Notes under the pieces: generated by a model
Databases searched by the model: none
The model's input: only the letters and a program-made list of their open reading frames with translations
What the model was told of the DNA's origin: nothing
Program-made: the position numbers and the translations under genes
Part shown: positions 1-7,810 of the stretch, in pieces
How the letters are laid out: every line of letters starts with the position of its first letter
How positions within the stretch are numbered: position 1 is the first letter of the stretch
Assembly (NCBI RefSeq): GCF_000716675.1
Contig: NZ_JNXT01000059.1
Span: 1-64,000, forward strand
DNA length: 64,000 nucleotides
Direction: 5' to 3'
Source of the DNA: Streptomyces alboflavus
GTDB taxonomy: Bacteria > Actinomycetota > Actinomycetes > Streptomycetales > Streptomycetaceae

Positions 1-2111
1 CGGTGGTGGGGCGGGGGGTCGGTCCGGGGGGTGGGGGCCGGTGGTTCCGCCGGGGGTGTCGCTGCCGTCTGGCCCGTCTGGCCCACCTGGCCCGCCTGGT
101 CCGCCTGGCCCGCCTGGTCCGCCTGGCCCACCTGGTCAACCTGGTCAACCTGGTCAACCTGGTCAACCTGGTCCACGATCGCCGCCGCCCGCGGCCCCGT
201 GCTCGCCGCCGCCGACAGCGCCTCCGCCAGGCCGCCCAGCTCCACGTGGACGACCGTGACCGGCTTCGTGGGGCAGCTCGCGGCGGCGGCGCGCAGGGCC
301 GCCGCCAGGGACTTGTCCTCGCCCTGGCGGGTGGACTCGCCGAGGGACGGGATGACGGTGACGACGACGGCGTCGGAGCCCTCGTCGGCCAGGGCGGCGG
401 CGAGCGCGGTGCGGAAGTCGTCCGGGGACGCGGCGGTCGTCAGGTCGAGGGGCGGCAGGGGGCGCAGGCCCTCGGCGACGCAGGCGTCGTACGTGAGCAG
501 GCCGAGCGACTCGGAGTTGCCGAGGATGGCGACGCGGGGTCCGGCGGGCAGCGGCTGCCCGGCGAGGAGCAGTCCGGCGTCGACGAGTTCGGTGACGGTG
601 TCCACGCGGATCACCCCGGCCTGCCGGAGCAGCGCGGAGACGGTGGCGTGCGGGAGGCGGGTGGCGGCGCTCGCGTGGCCGGTCGGCGCGATGCCGCTGT
701 GCCGGGCGCCCTGGACGACGACGAGGGGCTTCACGGCGGCGGTGCGGCGGGCGAGGCGGGTGAACTTGCGGGGGTTGCCGATGGATTCGAGGTACATCAG
801 GGCGACGTCGGTGTCCGGGTCGTCGTACCAGTACTGGAGTACGTCGTTGCCGGAGACGTCCGCGCGGTTGCCGGTGCTGACGCACGTGGACAGGCCCCAC
901 AGGCCCGAGCCGCGGCGGTGCAGCCGGGACAGGAGGGCGATGCCGATGGCGCCCGACTGGGTGAACAGGCCGAGGCGTCCGGCGGGCGGCAGTTCCGGCG
1001 CCAGGGAGGCGTTGAGGCGGGTCTCCGGAGAGGTGTTGATGACTCCGAAGGCGTTCGGTCCGATGATGCGCATCCCGTAGGAGCGTGCTTGACGGACGAG
1101 TTCACGCTGTCGTTCGCGTCCTTCGGGGCCACTCTCGGCGTATCCGGCGGAGATGACGACGAGCCCCTGGACGCCGTGTTCGCCGCAGTCGGCGACGGCC
1201 TGGGGGACACGTTCGGCGGGGACGGCGACGACGGCGAGGTCGACCGGTTCGGCGATGTCGCGCACGGAGCGGTGGGCGGGCACCCCGTCGATGTCGGTGG
1301 CCCCTTCGGGGAGTGCGCTGTTCACCGCGTACAGCCAGCCGGTGAACCCCGCTCCCAGGACGTTGCGCAGGACGCCGCGGCCGACGCCGTCCGGGGAGCG
1401 TCCCACGCCGATGACGGCGACGGATCCCGGCGCGAGCAGGCGCTGCACGGAGCGGGCCTCCGCGCGCTGTTCACGGGCGCGCTGGACGGCGAGGGAGCGG
1501 TCGGTGGGCTCCAGGTCCAGTTCCAGACGTACGACGCCGTCCTCGAAGCTGCGCTGCTGCTGATAACCGGCGTCCGTGAAGACCTTGACCATCTTGGTGT
1601 TGGCGGGCAGGACCTCGGCGGCGAAGCGGCGGATGCCGCGCTCGCGGGCGACGGCCGCGATGTGCTCCAGGAGCGCGGAGGCGACGCCGCGGCCCTGGTG
1701 GGCGTCCTGCACCAGGAAGGCGACCTCGGCCTCGTCGGCGGGCGCGGACGCGGGGCGGCCCTGGGCGTCGATGCGGTCGAAGCGGACCGTCGCGATGAAC
1801 TCGCCGCCCACGGTGGCCGCGAGTCCCACGCGGTCCACGTGGTCGTGATGGGTGAAGCGGTGCACGTCCTTGGCGGACAGGCGGGGGTAGGGCGCGAAGA
1901 AGCGGTAGTACTTCGACTCGTCGGAGACCTGCTCGAAGAAGCTGACCAGGCGGTCCGCGTCGGCGGCGGTGATGGGCCTGATCCGGGCGGTGCCCCCGTC
2001 CCGCAGCACCACGTCGGCCTCCCAGTGGGAGGGGTAGGGGTGCCGGTCCGCCGCGGTGGGCTCGGCGCTGTCCGACGAGGTGTGCGCTGGGCCGTCCGCC
2101 GGGGTCTGCAT
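1..2111 (-). CDS. GNAT acetyltransferase / acyl-CoA synthetase (ADP-forming type) fusion, 3' end outside window
   Basis: The gene runs off the left edge; about 703 codons are visible. Start ATG at 2111 gives MQTPADGPAHTSSDS. Residues about 30-190 are a GNAT domain with an acetyl-CoA loop (QGRGVASALL). It is followed near 225 by a CoA-binding Rossmann segment (VAVIGVGRSPDGVG) and by succinyl-CoA-ligase-like subdomains to about 640; the ATP-grasp part expected next lies outside. This matches the Pat-like bifunctional family, in which a GNAT domain joined to an NDP-forming acyl-CoA synthetase acetylates proteins such as acyl-CoA synthetases; that role is inferred from the family. An unusual (D/G)Q(V/A/T) tripeptide repeat occupies residues 647-682, where a linker to the ATP-grasp region is expected. 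It is divergent from ptsH, with 179 bp between start codons. Confidence 0.88.
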   Translation of the reverse strand, partial: MQTPADGPAHTSSDSAEPTAADRHPYPSHWEADVVLRDGGTARIRPITAADADRLVSFFEQVSDESKYYRFFAPYPRLSAKDVHRFTHHDHVDRVGLAATVGGEFIATVRFDRIDAQGRPASAPADEAEVAFLVQDAHQGRGVASALLEHIAAVARERGIRRFAAEVLPANTKMVKVFTDAGYQQQRSFEDGVVRLELDLEPTDRSLAVQRAREQRAEARSVQRLLAPGSVAVIGVGRSPDGVGRGVLRNVLGAGFTGWLYAVNSALPEGATDIDGVPAHRSVRDIAEPVDLAVVAVPAERVPQAVADCGEHGVQGLVVISAGYAESGPEGRERQRELVRQARSYGMRIIGPNAFGVINTSPETRLNASLAPELPPAGRLGLFTQSGAIGIALLSRLHRRGSGLWGLSTCVSTGNRADVSGNDVLQYWYDDPDTDVALMYLESIGNPRKFTRLARRTAAVKPLVVVQGARHSGIAPTGHASAATRLPHATVSALLRQAGVIRVDTVTELVDAGLLLAGQPLPAGPRVAILGNSESLGLLTYDACVAEGLRPLPPLDLTTAASPDDFRTALAAALADEGSDAVVVTVIPSLGESTRQGEDKSLAAALRAAAASCPTKPVTVVHVELGGLAEALSAAASTGPRAAAIVDQVDQVDQVDQVDQVGQADQAGQADQAGQVGQTGQTAATPPAEPPAPTPRTDPPPHH
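66..173. repeat. 9-bp tandem minisatellite (12 units) inside the GNAT/acyl-CoA synthetase gene
   Basis: Twelve 9-bp units (consensus on + CCTGGTCAA/CCTGGCCCG) lie in frame in the minus-strand gene and encode DQV x5, GQA/DQA alternating, GQV and GQT x2. Four adjacent units are identical, suggesting recent slippage. The unit is three codons, so copy changes keep the frame. Read on the opposite strand the tract encodes Gly-Pro-Pro/Gly-Gln-Pro triplets, a coincidence of the 9-bp unit. Confidence 0.95.
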
Positions 2112-2247
2112 GGGGCCAGGGTACGGGTCGCGCGGCCGCCCGGGCCGGGGCAGTGTAGGAGTGGTCGAAGGGCGGCCGGGTAGGGGACGTACGTCCGTGG
2201 CGGGTGGTGACGGACGTCCGGCAGGAGCATTCGGGTCGGCATGAGAT

Positions 2248-2263
2248 AGTGGTCTAGACAAGT
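2248..2263. promoter_or_regulatory. DasR-like operator (dre) upstream of ptsH
   Basis: AGTGGTCTAGACAAGT matches the 16-bp DasR responsive element (A[C/G]TGGTCTAGACCA[C/G]T) except at one position. It lies 27 bp before the ptsH start. DasR is the GntR-family repressor of N-acetylglucosamine uptake and the PTS in Streptomyces, and ptsH is a known type of target; occupancy here is inferred. Confidence 0.8.
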
Positions 2264-2290
2264 GTGAGACACCTGGAAGGGCAGCAACAC

Positions 2291-2572
2291 ATGGCTGAGC
2301 GCCGCGTCAACGTCGGCTGGGCCGAGGGCCTCCACGCCCGGCCCGCCTCCATCTTCGTCCGTGCGGCCACGGCCGCCGGCGTCCCCGTGACGATCGCCAA
2401 GGCCGGCGGCAACCCGGTCAACGCCGCCTCCATGCTCGGGGTGCTCGGTCTGGGTGCGCAGGGCGGCGAGGAGATCGTGCTCGCTTCGGACGCCGAGGGC
2501 GCGGACGCCGCCCTCGACCGCCTGGCGAAGCTGGTCGCCGAGGGGCTCGAGGAGCTTCCCGAGACCGTCTAG
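2291..2572 (+). CDS. ptsH: Phosphocarrier protein HPr
   Basis: This 93-residue protein is the phosphocarrier of the sugar phosphotransferase system; it takes phosphate from EI at His15 (motif LHARPA) and passes it to EIIA components in the cytoplasm. Length and fold-forming segments match HPr. A serine (Ser47, NAASM) lies near the position of the regulatory serine of Firmicutes HPr. Start ATG 2291 is chosen because GGAAGG lies 10 nt upstream; an in-frame GTG at 2264 would overlap the operator. A DasR-like site lies just upstream, so N-acetylglucosamine-responsive expression is likely. A strong hairpin follows, so it is probably monocistronic. Confidence 0.97.
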   Translation: MAERRVNVGWAEGLHARPASIFVRAATAAGVPVTIAKAGGNPVNAASMLGVLGLGAQGGEEIVLASDAEGADAALDRLAKLVAEGLEELPETV

Positions 2573-2613
2573 TGCGCCTGGCCTCTCCGTACGCGGAGAA
2601 CGCCGCCCGGCAC

Positions 2614-2659
2614 ATACGCGAAGGGCCCGTCCTGATTCCAGGGCGGGCCCTTCGCGTAT
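2614..2659 (+). terminator. Rho-independent-type hairpin after ptsH
   Basis: A perfect 16-bp stem (arms 2614-2629 and 2644-2659) closes a 14-nt loop, 41 bp after the ptsH stop. No T-tract follows, as is usual in Streptomyces. Confidence 0.9.
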
Positions 2660-2743
2660 CCGGCGCGCATCTCATGACGCATGGGCACATCTCGTGACTC
2701 ATATGGAGTCGCGCACCTGGCGATTGTCCGGCCAGGCGCCTCA

Positions 2744-2820
2744 CGCACATTCGGCGCATATTCGGCACGCATTCGGCACGCATTCGGCATGCACTCGGCA
2801 CGTATTCGACGCATATTCGA
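2744..2820. repeat. Seven tandem 11-bp repeats between ptsH and the GntR gene
   Basis: Seven adjacent 11-mers of the form CRYRYAYTCGR (two exact copies CACGCATTCGG at 2766-2787) fill most of the space between the two convergent 3' ends. The 11-bp unit is close to one DNA turn. Just before them are CCTGGC/GCCAGG inverted arms (2716-2736) and an imperfect direct repeat CATCTCRTGACKCAT. The 2573-2884 interval holds otherwise only the ptsH terminator; no gene is supported. Confidence 0.9.
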
Positions 2821-2884
2821 AGCCGAAACAGAGGCAGTGGAATGCCGCCCGCGAACATGTCTCTCTTTGTATACGGCGTCGCCG

Positions 2885-3571
2885 TTAATTCCGCGCGCTC
2901 ACCGTGTTGACGGCATGTTGCGAATCCCTCACACGCCCGGCGCGGGGGCCGGTCCGCGGCCGGTGCGCGATGGTGGCCCGTTCGGCGTGCAGCACGGTGA
3001 GGGCGCGGGCCCGCTCCGCGTCGCCGCGGGCCACGGCGTCGACGACGGCGGCGCGCTCGGACCAGGTCTGCGCGGGGACGGCCTGGGGCTCCATGCCGTA
3101 CATCCAGGCGATCTTGTGGCGGAGCTGGGTGAGCAGGGTGATCAGGCCGGGGCTCGACGAGGCCTGCGTGAGCGTCTCGTGGAACCAGCCGTCGAGCGAG
3201 CGGAGGTCCTCGGTGCCGCCGTGCCGGGAGCGCTCCTTGCCGAGCCGGACGAGCCCGCGCAGGACCTTCAGATGGGCTTCGGTGCGGCGCTGGGCGGCGC
3301 GGGCGGCCGCGAGGGGCTCCAGGAGCGCGCGGATCTCCAGGAGGTCGGCTGCGTCCTGCTCGGTGGGCTCGGCGACGCAGGCGCCCGCGTGCCTGCGGGT
3401 GACGACGAAGCCCTCGGCCTCGAGCGTGCGCAGGGCCTCGCGCACGGGGACGCGGGAGACGCCGTAGCGGCGGGCGAGCAGTTCCTCGGTGAGGCGCGTG
3501 CCGCGTTCGTAGACACCGGAGACGATGTCGTCCCGGATGGCCGTGCAAACCGAGTGCGCGGGAATGCGCAT
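2885..3571 (-). CDS. GntR-family (FadR/FCD type) transcriptional regulator
   Basis: The 228-residue protein has an N-terminal winged helix (about residues 8-70; ELLARRYGVSRVPVREALRTLEAEG) and a C-terminal helical FCD-type ligand domain with typical Asp/His positions (DGWFHETL). Start ATG 3571 has a near-ideal GGAGGT five nt upstream. Such proteins usually repress genes for organic-acid or sugar catabolism in response to a small ligand; the ligand cannot be read here. It stands alone between ptsH (convergent) and an M23 peptidase gene on the same strand that has its own terminator. A perfect palindrome lies 42-57 bp upstream of its start and could be its own operator. Confidence 0.9.
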   Translation of the reverse strand: MRIPAHSVCTAIRDDIVSGVYERGTRLTEELLARRYGVSRVPVREALRTLEAEGFVVTRRHAGACVAEPTEQDAADLLEIRALLEPLAAARAAQRRTEAHLKVLRGLVRLGKERSRHGGTEDLRSLDGWFHETLTQASSSPGLITLLTQLRHKIAWMYGMEPQAVPAQTWSERAAVVDAVARGDAERARALTVLHAERATIAHRPRTGPRAGRVRDSQHAVNTVSARN

Positions 3572-3600
3572 GACGGACCTCCGCTTTAATGCCCGCGAAA

Positions 3601-3630
3601 CGCGTCGGTCGGCGCGTCGGCCGACGCGTC
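3601..3630. promoter_or_regulatory. Candidate autoregulatory operator of the GntR gene
   Basis: CGCGTCGGCCGACGCG (3613-3628) is a perfect 16-bp palindrome, preceded by another half-site CGCGTCGG at 3601-3608. It lies in the leader/promoter of the GntR gene. FCD-type GntR proteins bind short palindromes and often autoregulate; the pairing is inferred from position. Confidence 0.5.
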
Positions 3631-3750
3631 GAATGGCGCTCGTTCAACGACTCCATGGACCCTGCCGCCGTGAACTCTATTGCAGCGGGCCGGATTTTCC
3701 GACGGGAGACCGGAATCCATGGATATCTTTTGGCCAAAAGGGCCCGCATG

Positions 3751-3792
3751 CGCAGGAAAGCCCCGGCTCGGTCGAGCCGGGGCTTTCCTGCG
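3751..3792 (-). terminator. Terminator hairpin of the M23 peptidase gene
   Basis: A perfect 20-bp inverted repeat (3751-3770 with 3773-3792) separated by only 2 nt lies 25 bp after the M23 stop on the minus strand. It separates that gene from the downstream GntR gene. Confidence 0.9.
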
Positions 3793-3817
3793 TCCGGGAG
3801 GGTCCCGGCATCAGGAT

Positions 3818-4645
3818 TCAGACGTTGACGCCGTGCGAGCGGAGGTACGCCACGGGGTCGATGTCGGAGCCGTAGTCCGCGCCGGTGCGGGCCTCGAAGT
3901 GCAGGTGCGGGCCGCTGGAGTTGCCGGTCGAGCCGGAGAGGCCGATCTGCTGGCTCGGGGTGACCGCCTGGCCGACCGTGACACTGAGGGACGACATGTG
4001 GCCGTACTGCGTGTACGTGCCGTCGTTGTGGCGGATCACGACGTTGTTGCCGTAGGCGCCGCCCCAGCCGGCCTCGACGACGGTGCCCGCGGCGACCGCC
4101 TGGACCTGGGTGCCGGACGCGGCGTGGAAGTCGACGCCGGTGTGGCTGCCGGAGGACCACATGGCGCCGCCGGTCTTGTAGCCGGTGGAGACGTAGCTGC
4201 CCTCGATCGGCGAGACGTAGGAGCCGAGGCGCTTGCGCTCGGCCTCGCGGGCGGCGCGCTCCTTGGCCTCGCGCTCCTTCTGGGCCTTCACCTTCGCGGC
4301 GGCCTCGGCCTTCCGCTTGGCCTCGGCGGCCTTGCGCTTGGCCTCGGCGGCATCGGCGCGGGCCTCGGCCTCGGCCTTCTTCTGGGCGGCGGCCTCGGCG
4401 GCGGCGTGCTTCTGGGCGGCGGCCTGGGCGTCGATCTCGCCGGCCAGGGAGTCGCCGACGGAGATGGACTGGGTGAGGCCGGTGTGCGCGTACTCCGCGG
4501 AGCTGCCTTCGGCGGCGAGGGCCGGCGCGGCCAGGCCCGAGATGACTCCGGTGGTGGTGAGCGCGGCGACGCCCGCGGCGCTTGCGGTCGTGCGCGTGAT
4601 GCGGCTCGGACGGCGGTGCTTGCCGGTCGGGCGGGTGAACGCCAT
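3818..4645 (-). CDS. Secreted M23 (LytM/lysostaphin-type) metallopeptidase
   Basis: This 275-residue protein has an N-terminal signal region (basic KHRRPSR then a hydrophobic stretch, possible cut after ALAAE near residue 45). An alanine/lysine/glutamate coiled coil spans about residues 70-140, and an M23 peptidase domain about 150-270. Zinc ligands are visible: His168 and Asp172 (HTGVD) and His249 in GPHLHF. Such enzymes cut peptide cross-links in peptidoglycan outside the cell. A c-di-AMP riboswitch occupies its leader, so expression should follow c-di-AMP as for other Streptomyces wall-lytic genes such as rpfA. Start ATG 4645 has GAAAGGA 11 nt upstream. Confidence 0.95.
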   Translation of the reverse strand: MAFTRPTGKHRRPSRITRTTASAAGVAALTTTGVISGLAAPALAAEGSSAEYAHTGLTQSISVGDSLAGEIDAQAAAQKHAAAEAAAQKKAEAEARADAAEAKRKAAEAKRKAEAAAKVKAQKEREAKERAAREAERKRLGSYVSPIEGSYVSTGYKTGGAMWSSGSHTGVDFHAASGTQVQAVAAGTVVEAGWGGAYGNNVVIRHNDGTYTQYGHMSSLSVTVGQAVTPSQQIGLSGSTGNSSGPHLHFEARTGADYGSDIDPVAYLRSHGVNV

Positions 4646-4672
4646 GAAGCGGCTGATCCTTTCCTTCCTTCT

Positions 4673-4809
4673 CGCCTACCGGGTTAGCTGACGGGTTCGG
4701 AGCAGGAAGGTCTCCTACGGGCTCCTCGCCTCGCGGCAAGGGGTCCGATTCACCCCAGGGACGTGTGGGTCCCCGGCTCCCCTGGCTCGCGCCGTACGGG
4801 GACTCGGCG
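4673..4809 (-). promoter_or_regulatory. c-di-AMP riboswitch (ydaO/yuaA class)
   Basis: Read on the minus strand the leader begins CGCCGAGTCC, passes GCCAGGGGAGCCGGGGACCC, GGGGTGAATCGG and CTGCTCCGAACCCGTCAGC, and ends TAACCCGGTAGGCG 27 nt before the M23 start codon. Order and sequence match the conserved blocks of the ydaO riboswitch. In Firmicutes and Streptomyces this class is an OFF switch on c-di-AMP binding and often precedes wall hydrolases. The promoter must lie beyond about 4810; the AT-rich stretch 4865-4915 is the likely place. Confidence 0.93.
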
Positions 4810-4969
4810 ATGGCTGTCCGGTGCCGCGGACGCGGCGTACTGCCTGACGGACAGCCGGACCGACGCTAAACGCCTCATCTTTCAATCGACAAACGAATCA
4901 GGCCGTTTGTAGCGCACGCCACAGACCAGACGAGCAACCTCCATGCCAATTCGGACATATGGCGGCATG

Positions 4970-5008
4970 CAGGGACCCCAGCGGCTTCCTGAGCCACTGG
5001 GGTCCCTG
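4970..5008 (-). terminator. Terminator hairpin after the M16 peptidase operon
   Basis: Arms CAGGGACCCCAG (4970-4981) and CTGGGGTCCCTG (4997-5008) form a perfect 12-bp stem, with an inner GGCT/AGCC extension, 73 bp after the minus-strand M16 operon. Confidence 0.85.
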
Positions 5009-5081
5009 TGCTCACGAGAGGGTTGCTACCGCTATGTCCGGCTTTACGTCATCAGCGGCGCAGGTCCGTCCCGTCCGGCAA

Positions 5082-6467
5082 TCAGCCGGTGACCACCGTC
5101 ACTTCACCGATGCCGAGCGCCTTGACGGGCTCCTCGATCTGCGCGGCGTCGCCCACGAGGACCGTCACCAGACGGTCGTCCGGGAAGGCGCTCACGACGG
5201 CCGCGGTGGCCTCCACGGTGCCCGTCTGCGCCAACTGGCGGTACAGGTGGGCCTGGAAGTCGTCCGGCAGGTGCTGCTCGACCTGGTCGGCGAGGGTGGC
5301 GGCGACGGCCGCCGCGGTCTCGTACTTCAACGGGGCGACGCCGACCAGGTTCTGCACGGCGACGTCGCGCTCGGGGTCCGTCAGGCCCTCCGCGGCGAGC
5401 GTGCGCAGGACCTTCCACAGGTCGTCGAGGGCCGCGCCCGTGTTCGGGGTGTCCACGGAGCCGCTGATGGCGAGCATCGCGGCGCCCGTCCCGTCCGGGG
5501 CGGAGCGCAGGACCTGGGCGAAGGCGCGCACTCCGTAGGTGTAGCCCTTCTCCTCGCGCAGGACGCGGTCCAGGCGTGAGGTGAGGGTGCCGCCCAGGCA
5601 GTACGTGCCGAGGACCTGCGCGGACCACACGCGGTCGTGCCGGTCCGGGCCGACGCGGCCGATGAGCAGCTGCGTCTGGACGGCGCCGGGGCGGTCCACG
5701 ATGACGACGCGGCCGCGGTCGTCGGCGGTCACCGGGGGCACCGGGCGCGGCTCGGCCGTTCCGCCGGTCCAGGCGCCGAGGGTGTCGGCGAGGACGGCGT
5801 CCAGGTCGATGCCGGTGAGGTCGCCGACCACCACGGCGGTGGCCGTCGCGGGGCGGACGTGCCTTTCGTAGAAGGCGCGTACGGCCGCCGAGTCGATCGC
5901 GGAGACCGTCTCCTCCGTGCCCTGGCGCGGGCGCGACATGCGCGAGGACGCCGGGAAGAGCTCCTTGGAGAGCTCCTTGGCGGCACGCCGCGCCGGGTTG
6001 GCGGCCTCGTGCGGGATCTCGTCCAGGCGGTTGCGGACCAGGCGCTCGACCTCGCTGTCGGCGAACGCGGGCGCGCGCAGGGCGTCGGCGAGCAGGCCGA
6101 GCGCCTTGGGCAGCCGGGAGACGGGCACCTCCAGGGAGACCCGGACGCCGGGGTGGTCCGCGTGCGCGTCGAGCGTGGCGCCGCAGCGGTCGAGCTCGGC
6201 GGCGAACTCCTCCGCGGAGTGCTTGTCGGTGCCTTCGGAGAAGGCCCTCGCCATGATCGTGGCGACGCCGTCGAGGCCCTTGGGCTCGGCGTCCAGGGGG
6301 GCGTCGAGGTGGACCTCCACGGCGACGAGCTGCTGGCCGGGGCGGTCGCAGCGCAGCACGGTGAGGCCGTTGCCGAGCGCGCCGCGCTCGGGGGCCGGGA
6401 AGGCCCAGGGCCTGGCCGTGCCCGCCTGGGGCTGCGGGTGGAACTGCATCGTTGCGGCCTCGGTCAC
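5082..6467 (-). CDS. M16-family peptidase homologue, non-catalytic subunit
   Basis: The 461-residue protein has the two-lobed M16 architecture but lacks HxxEH in the N-terminal lobe. The C-terminal lobe keeps the R/Y substrate-binding motif (TSRLDRVLREEKGYTYG). In bacterial heterodimeric M16 enzymes one subunit carries the zinc site and the other the R/Y pair, so this is probably the partner of the enzyme encoded immediately upstream. The start overlaps that gene's stop by four bases (ATGA), indicating translational coupling. The substrate is unknown; no signal peptide is visible, so cytoplasmic action is expected. Confidence 0.9.
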   Translation of the reverse strand: MTEAATMQFHPQPQAGTARPWAFPAPERGALGNGLTVLRCDRPGQQLVAVEVHLDAPLDAEPKGLDGVATIMARAFSEGTDKHSAEEFAAELDRCGATLDAHADHPGVRVSLEVPVSRLPKALGLLADALRAPAFADSEVERLVRNRLDEIPHEAANPARRAAKELSKELFPASSRMSRPRQGTEETVSAIDSAAVRAFYERHVRPATATAVVVGDLTGIDLDAVLADTLGAWTGGTAEPRPVPPVTADDRGRVVIVDRPGAVQTQLLIGRVGPDRHDRVWSAQVLGTYCLGGTLTSRLDRVLREEKGYTYGVRAFAQVLRSAPDGTGAAMLAISGSVDTPNTGAALDDLWKVLRTLAAEGLTDPERDVAVQNLVGVAPLKYETAAAVAATLADQVEQHLPDDFQAHLYRQLAQTGTVEATAAVVSAFPDDRLVTVLVGDAAQIEEPVKALGIGEVTVVTG

Positions 6468-7810
6468 TTCGCCGTCTCCTCGTCTTCCTCGTCGGCGGCG
6501 TCTTCGGGGGCGGTGGGTTCGTACACGAGCACCGCGCGGTTGTCGGGGCGCAGGCGGGCCTTGGCGACCTCCTGGACCTCGTCGGCGGTGATGTCGAGGA
6601 CGCGCTGGACGGCGGTGAGGGCCAGCTGGGGGTCACCGAAAAGGACCGCGTACCGGCACAGTTCGTCCGCGCGGCCCGCGACCGTGCCGAGCCGGTCGAG
6701 CCACTCGCGCTCCAACTGGGCCTGGGCGCGCTCCATCTCCTCCGGAGTGGGGCCCTCCGCGGCGAACCGGGCCAGCTCCTCGTCGACGGCGGCCTCGATG
6801 ACGGGGACCTCCACGTCGCCGGACGTCTTCACGTCGAGCCACCCGAGGGAGGGCGCCCCGGCGAGACGCAGCAGGCCGAATCCGGCGGTGACGGCGGTGC
6901 GGTCACGGCGCACGAGGCGGTTGTAGAGCCGCGAGGACTCGCCGCTGCCGAGGACCGTGAGCGCCAGGTCGGCCGCGTCGCTCGCGCGCGTGCCGTCCTC
7001 CGGGAGGCGGTAGGCGGCCATGAGGGCGCGCGCGGGGACCTCCTCCTCGACGACCTCACGCAGCTCCTTGCCGATGCGCTCGGGCAGCGAGCCGTCACGC
7101 GGGGGCTGCTTGCCGTCGTGCGAGGGGATGGAGCCGAAGTACTTCTCGACCCAGCGAAGCGTCTCCTCGGGGTCGATGTCGCCGACGACCGAGAGGACCG
7201 CGTTGTTCGGCGCGTAGTACGTACGGAAGAACTCCCGCGCGTCCTCGAGGGTGGCCGCGTCCAGGTCGGCCATGGAGCCGATGGGCGTGTGGTGGTACGG
7301 GTGGCCCTCGGGGTAGGAGAGGGCGGTCAGCTTCTCGAAGGCCGTGCCGTACGGAACGTTGTCGTAGCGCTGGCGGCGTTCGTTCTTGACGACGTCCCGC
7401 TGGTTCTCCATCGACTCCTCGTCGAGCGCCGACAGGAGCGAGCCCATGCGGTCGGCCTCCAGCCAGAGGGCGAGCTCCAGCTGGTGGGTCGGCATCGTCT
7501 CGAAGTAGTTGGTGCGCTCGAAGCTGGTGGTGCCGTTCAGCGAGCCGCCGGCGCCCTGCACCAGCTCGAAGTGGCCGTTGCCGTGCACCTGCTTCGAACC
7601 CTGGAACATCAGGTGCTCGAAGAGGTGAGCCAGGCCCGTACGGCCCTTGACCTCGTGGCGGGAACCGACGTCGTACCAGAGGCAGACTGCGGCGACCGGG
7701 GTCAGGTGGTCCTCGGAGAGCACCACGCGCAGGCCATTGGCCAGCCGGTGCTCGGTCGCTGTCAGGCCGCCGGAGCCGGCCTCGGCTGTGGCCGTGTGAC
7801 CCATGGGCAT
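6464..7810 (-). CDS. M16-family zinc metallopeptidase, catalytic subunit
   Basis: The 448-residue product has the inverted zinc motif HxxEH at His62-Leu-Phe-Glu65-His66 (AHLFEHLMFQ) and a later conserved glutamate region (DVVKNERRQRYDN). It belongs to the processing-peptidase/pitrilysin superfamily. Start ATG 7810 is preferred because AAGGGA lies 5 nt upstream; a second ATG two codons later is possible. It is the first gene of a two-gene operon with the non-catalytic M16 partner, and is divergent from parC. Confidence 0.93.
   Translation of the reverse strand: MPMGHTATAEAGSGGLTATEHRLANGLRVVLSEDHLTPVAAVCLWYDVGSRHEVKGRTGLAHLFEHLMFQGSKQVHGNGHFELVQGAGGSLNGTTSFERTNYFETMPTHQLELALWLEADRMGSLLSALDEESMENQRDVVKNERRQRYDNVPYGTAFEKLTALSYPEGHPYHHTPIGSMADLDAATLEDAREFFRTYYAPNNAVLSVVGDIDPEETLRWVEKYFGSIPSHDGKQPPRDGSLPERIGKELREVVEEEVPARALMAAYRLPEDGTRASDAADLALTVLGSGESSRLYNRLVRRDRTAVTAGFGLLRLAGAPSLGWLDVKTSGDVEVPVIEAAVDEELARFAAEGPTPEEMERAQAQLEREWLDRLGTVAGRADELCRYAVLFGDPQLALTAVQRVLDITADEVQEVAKARLRPDNRAVLVYEPTAPEDAADEEDEETAK

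Noticed and set aside
41..259. Plus-strand frame reading Gly-Pro-Pro triplets like a collagen-like protein
   Set aside because: It is antisense to the GNAT/acyl-CoA synthetase gene; the triplets come from the 9-bp repeat and nothing else supports a gene there.
3..2183. Long plus-strand open frame across the left end
   Set aside because: It is the antisense of a clear GNAT/CoA-ligase gene; long antisense frames are normal in DNA this GC-rich.
2744..2820. 11-bp repeats as a CRISPR array
   Set aside because: Units are adjacent without spacers and far too short; no cas genes nearby.
2569..2888. Short open frames across the 11-bp repeats
   Set aside because: They encode only low-complexity repeat peptides, overlap a terminator and have no ribosome site.
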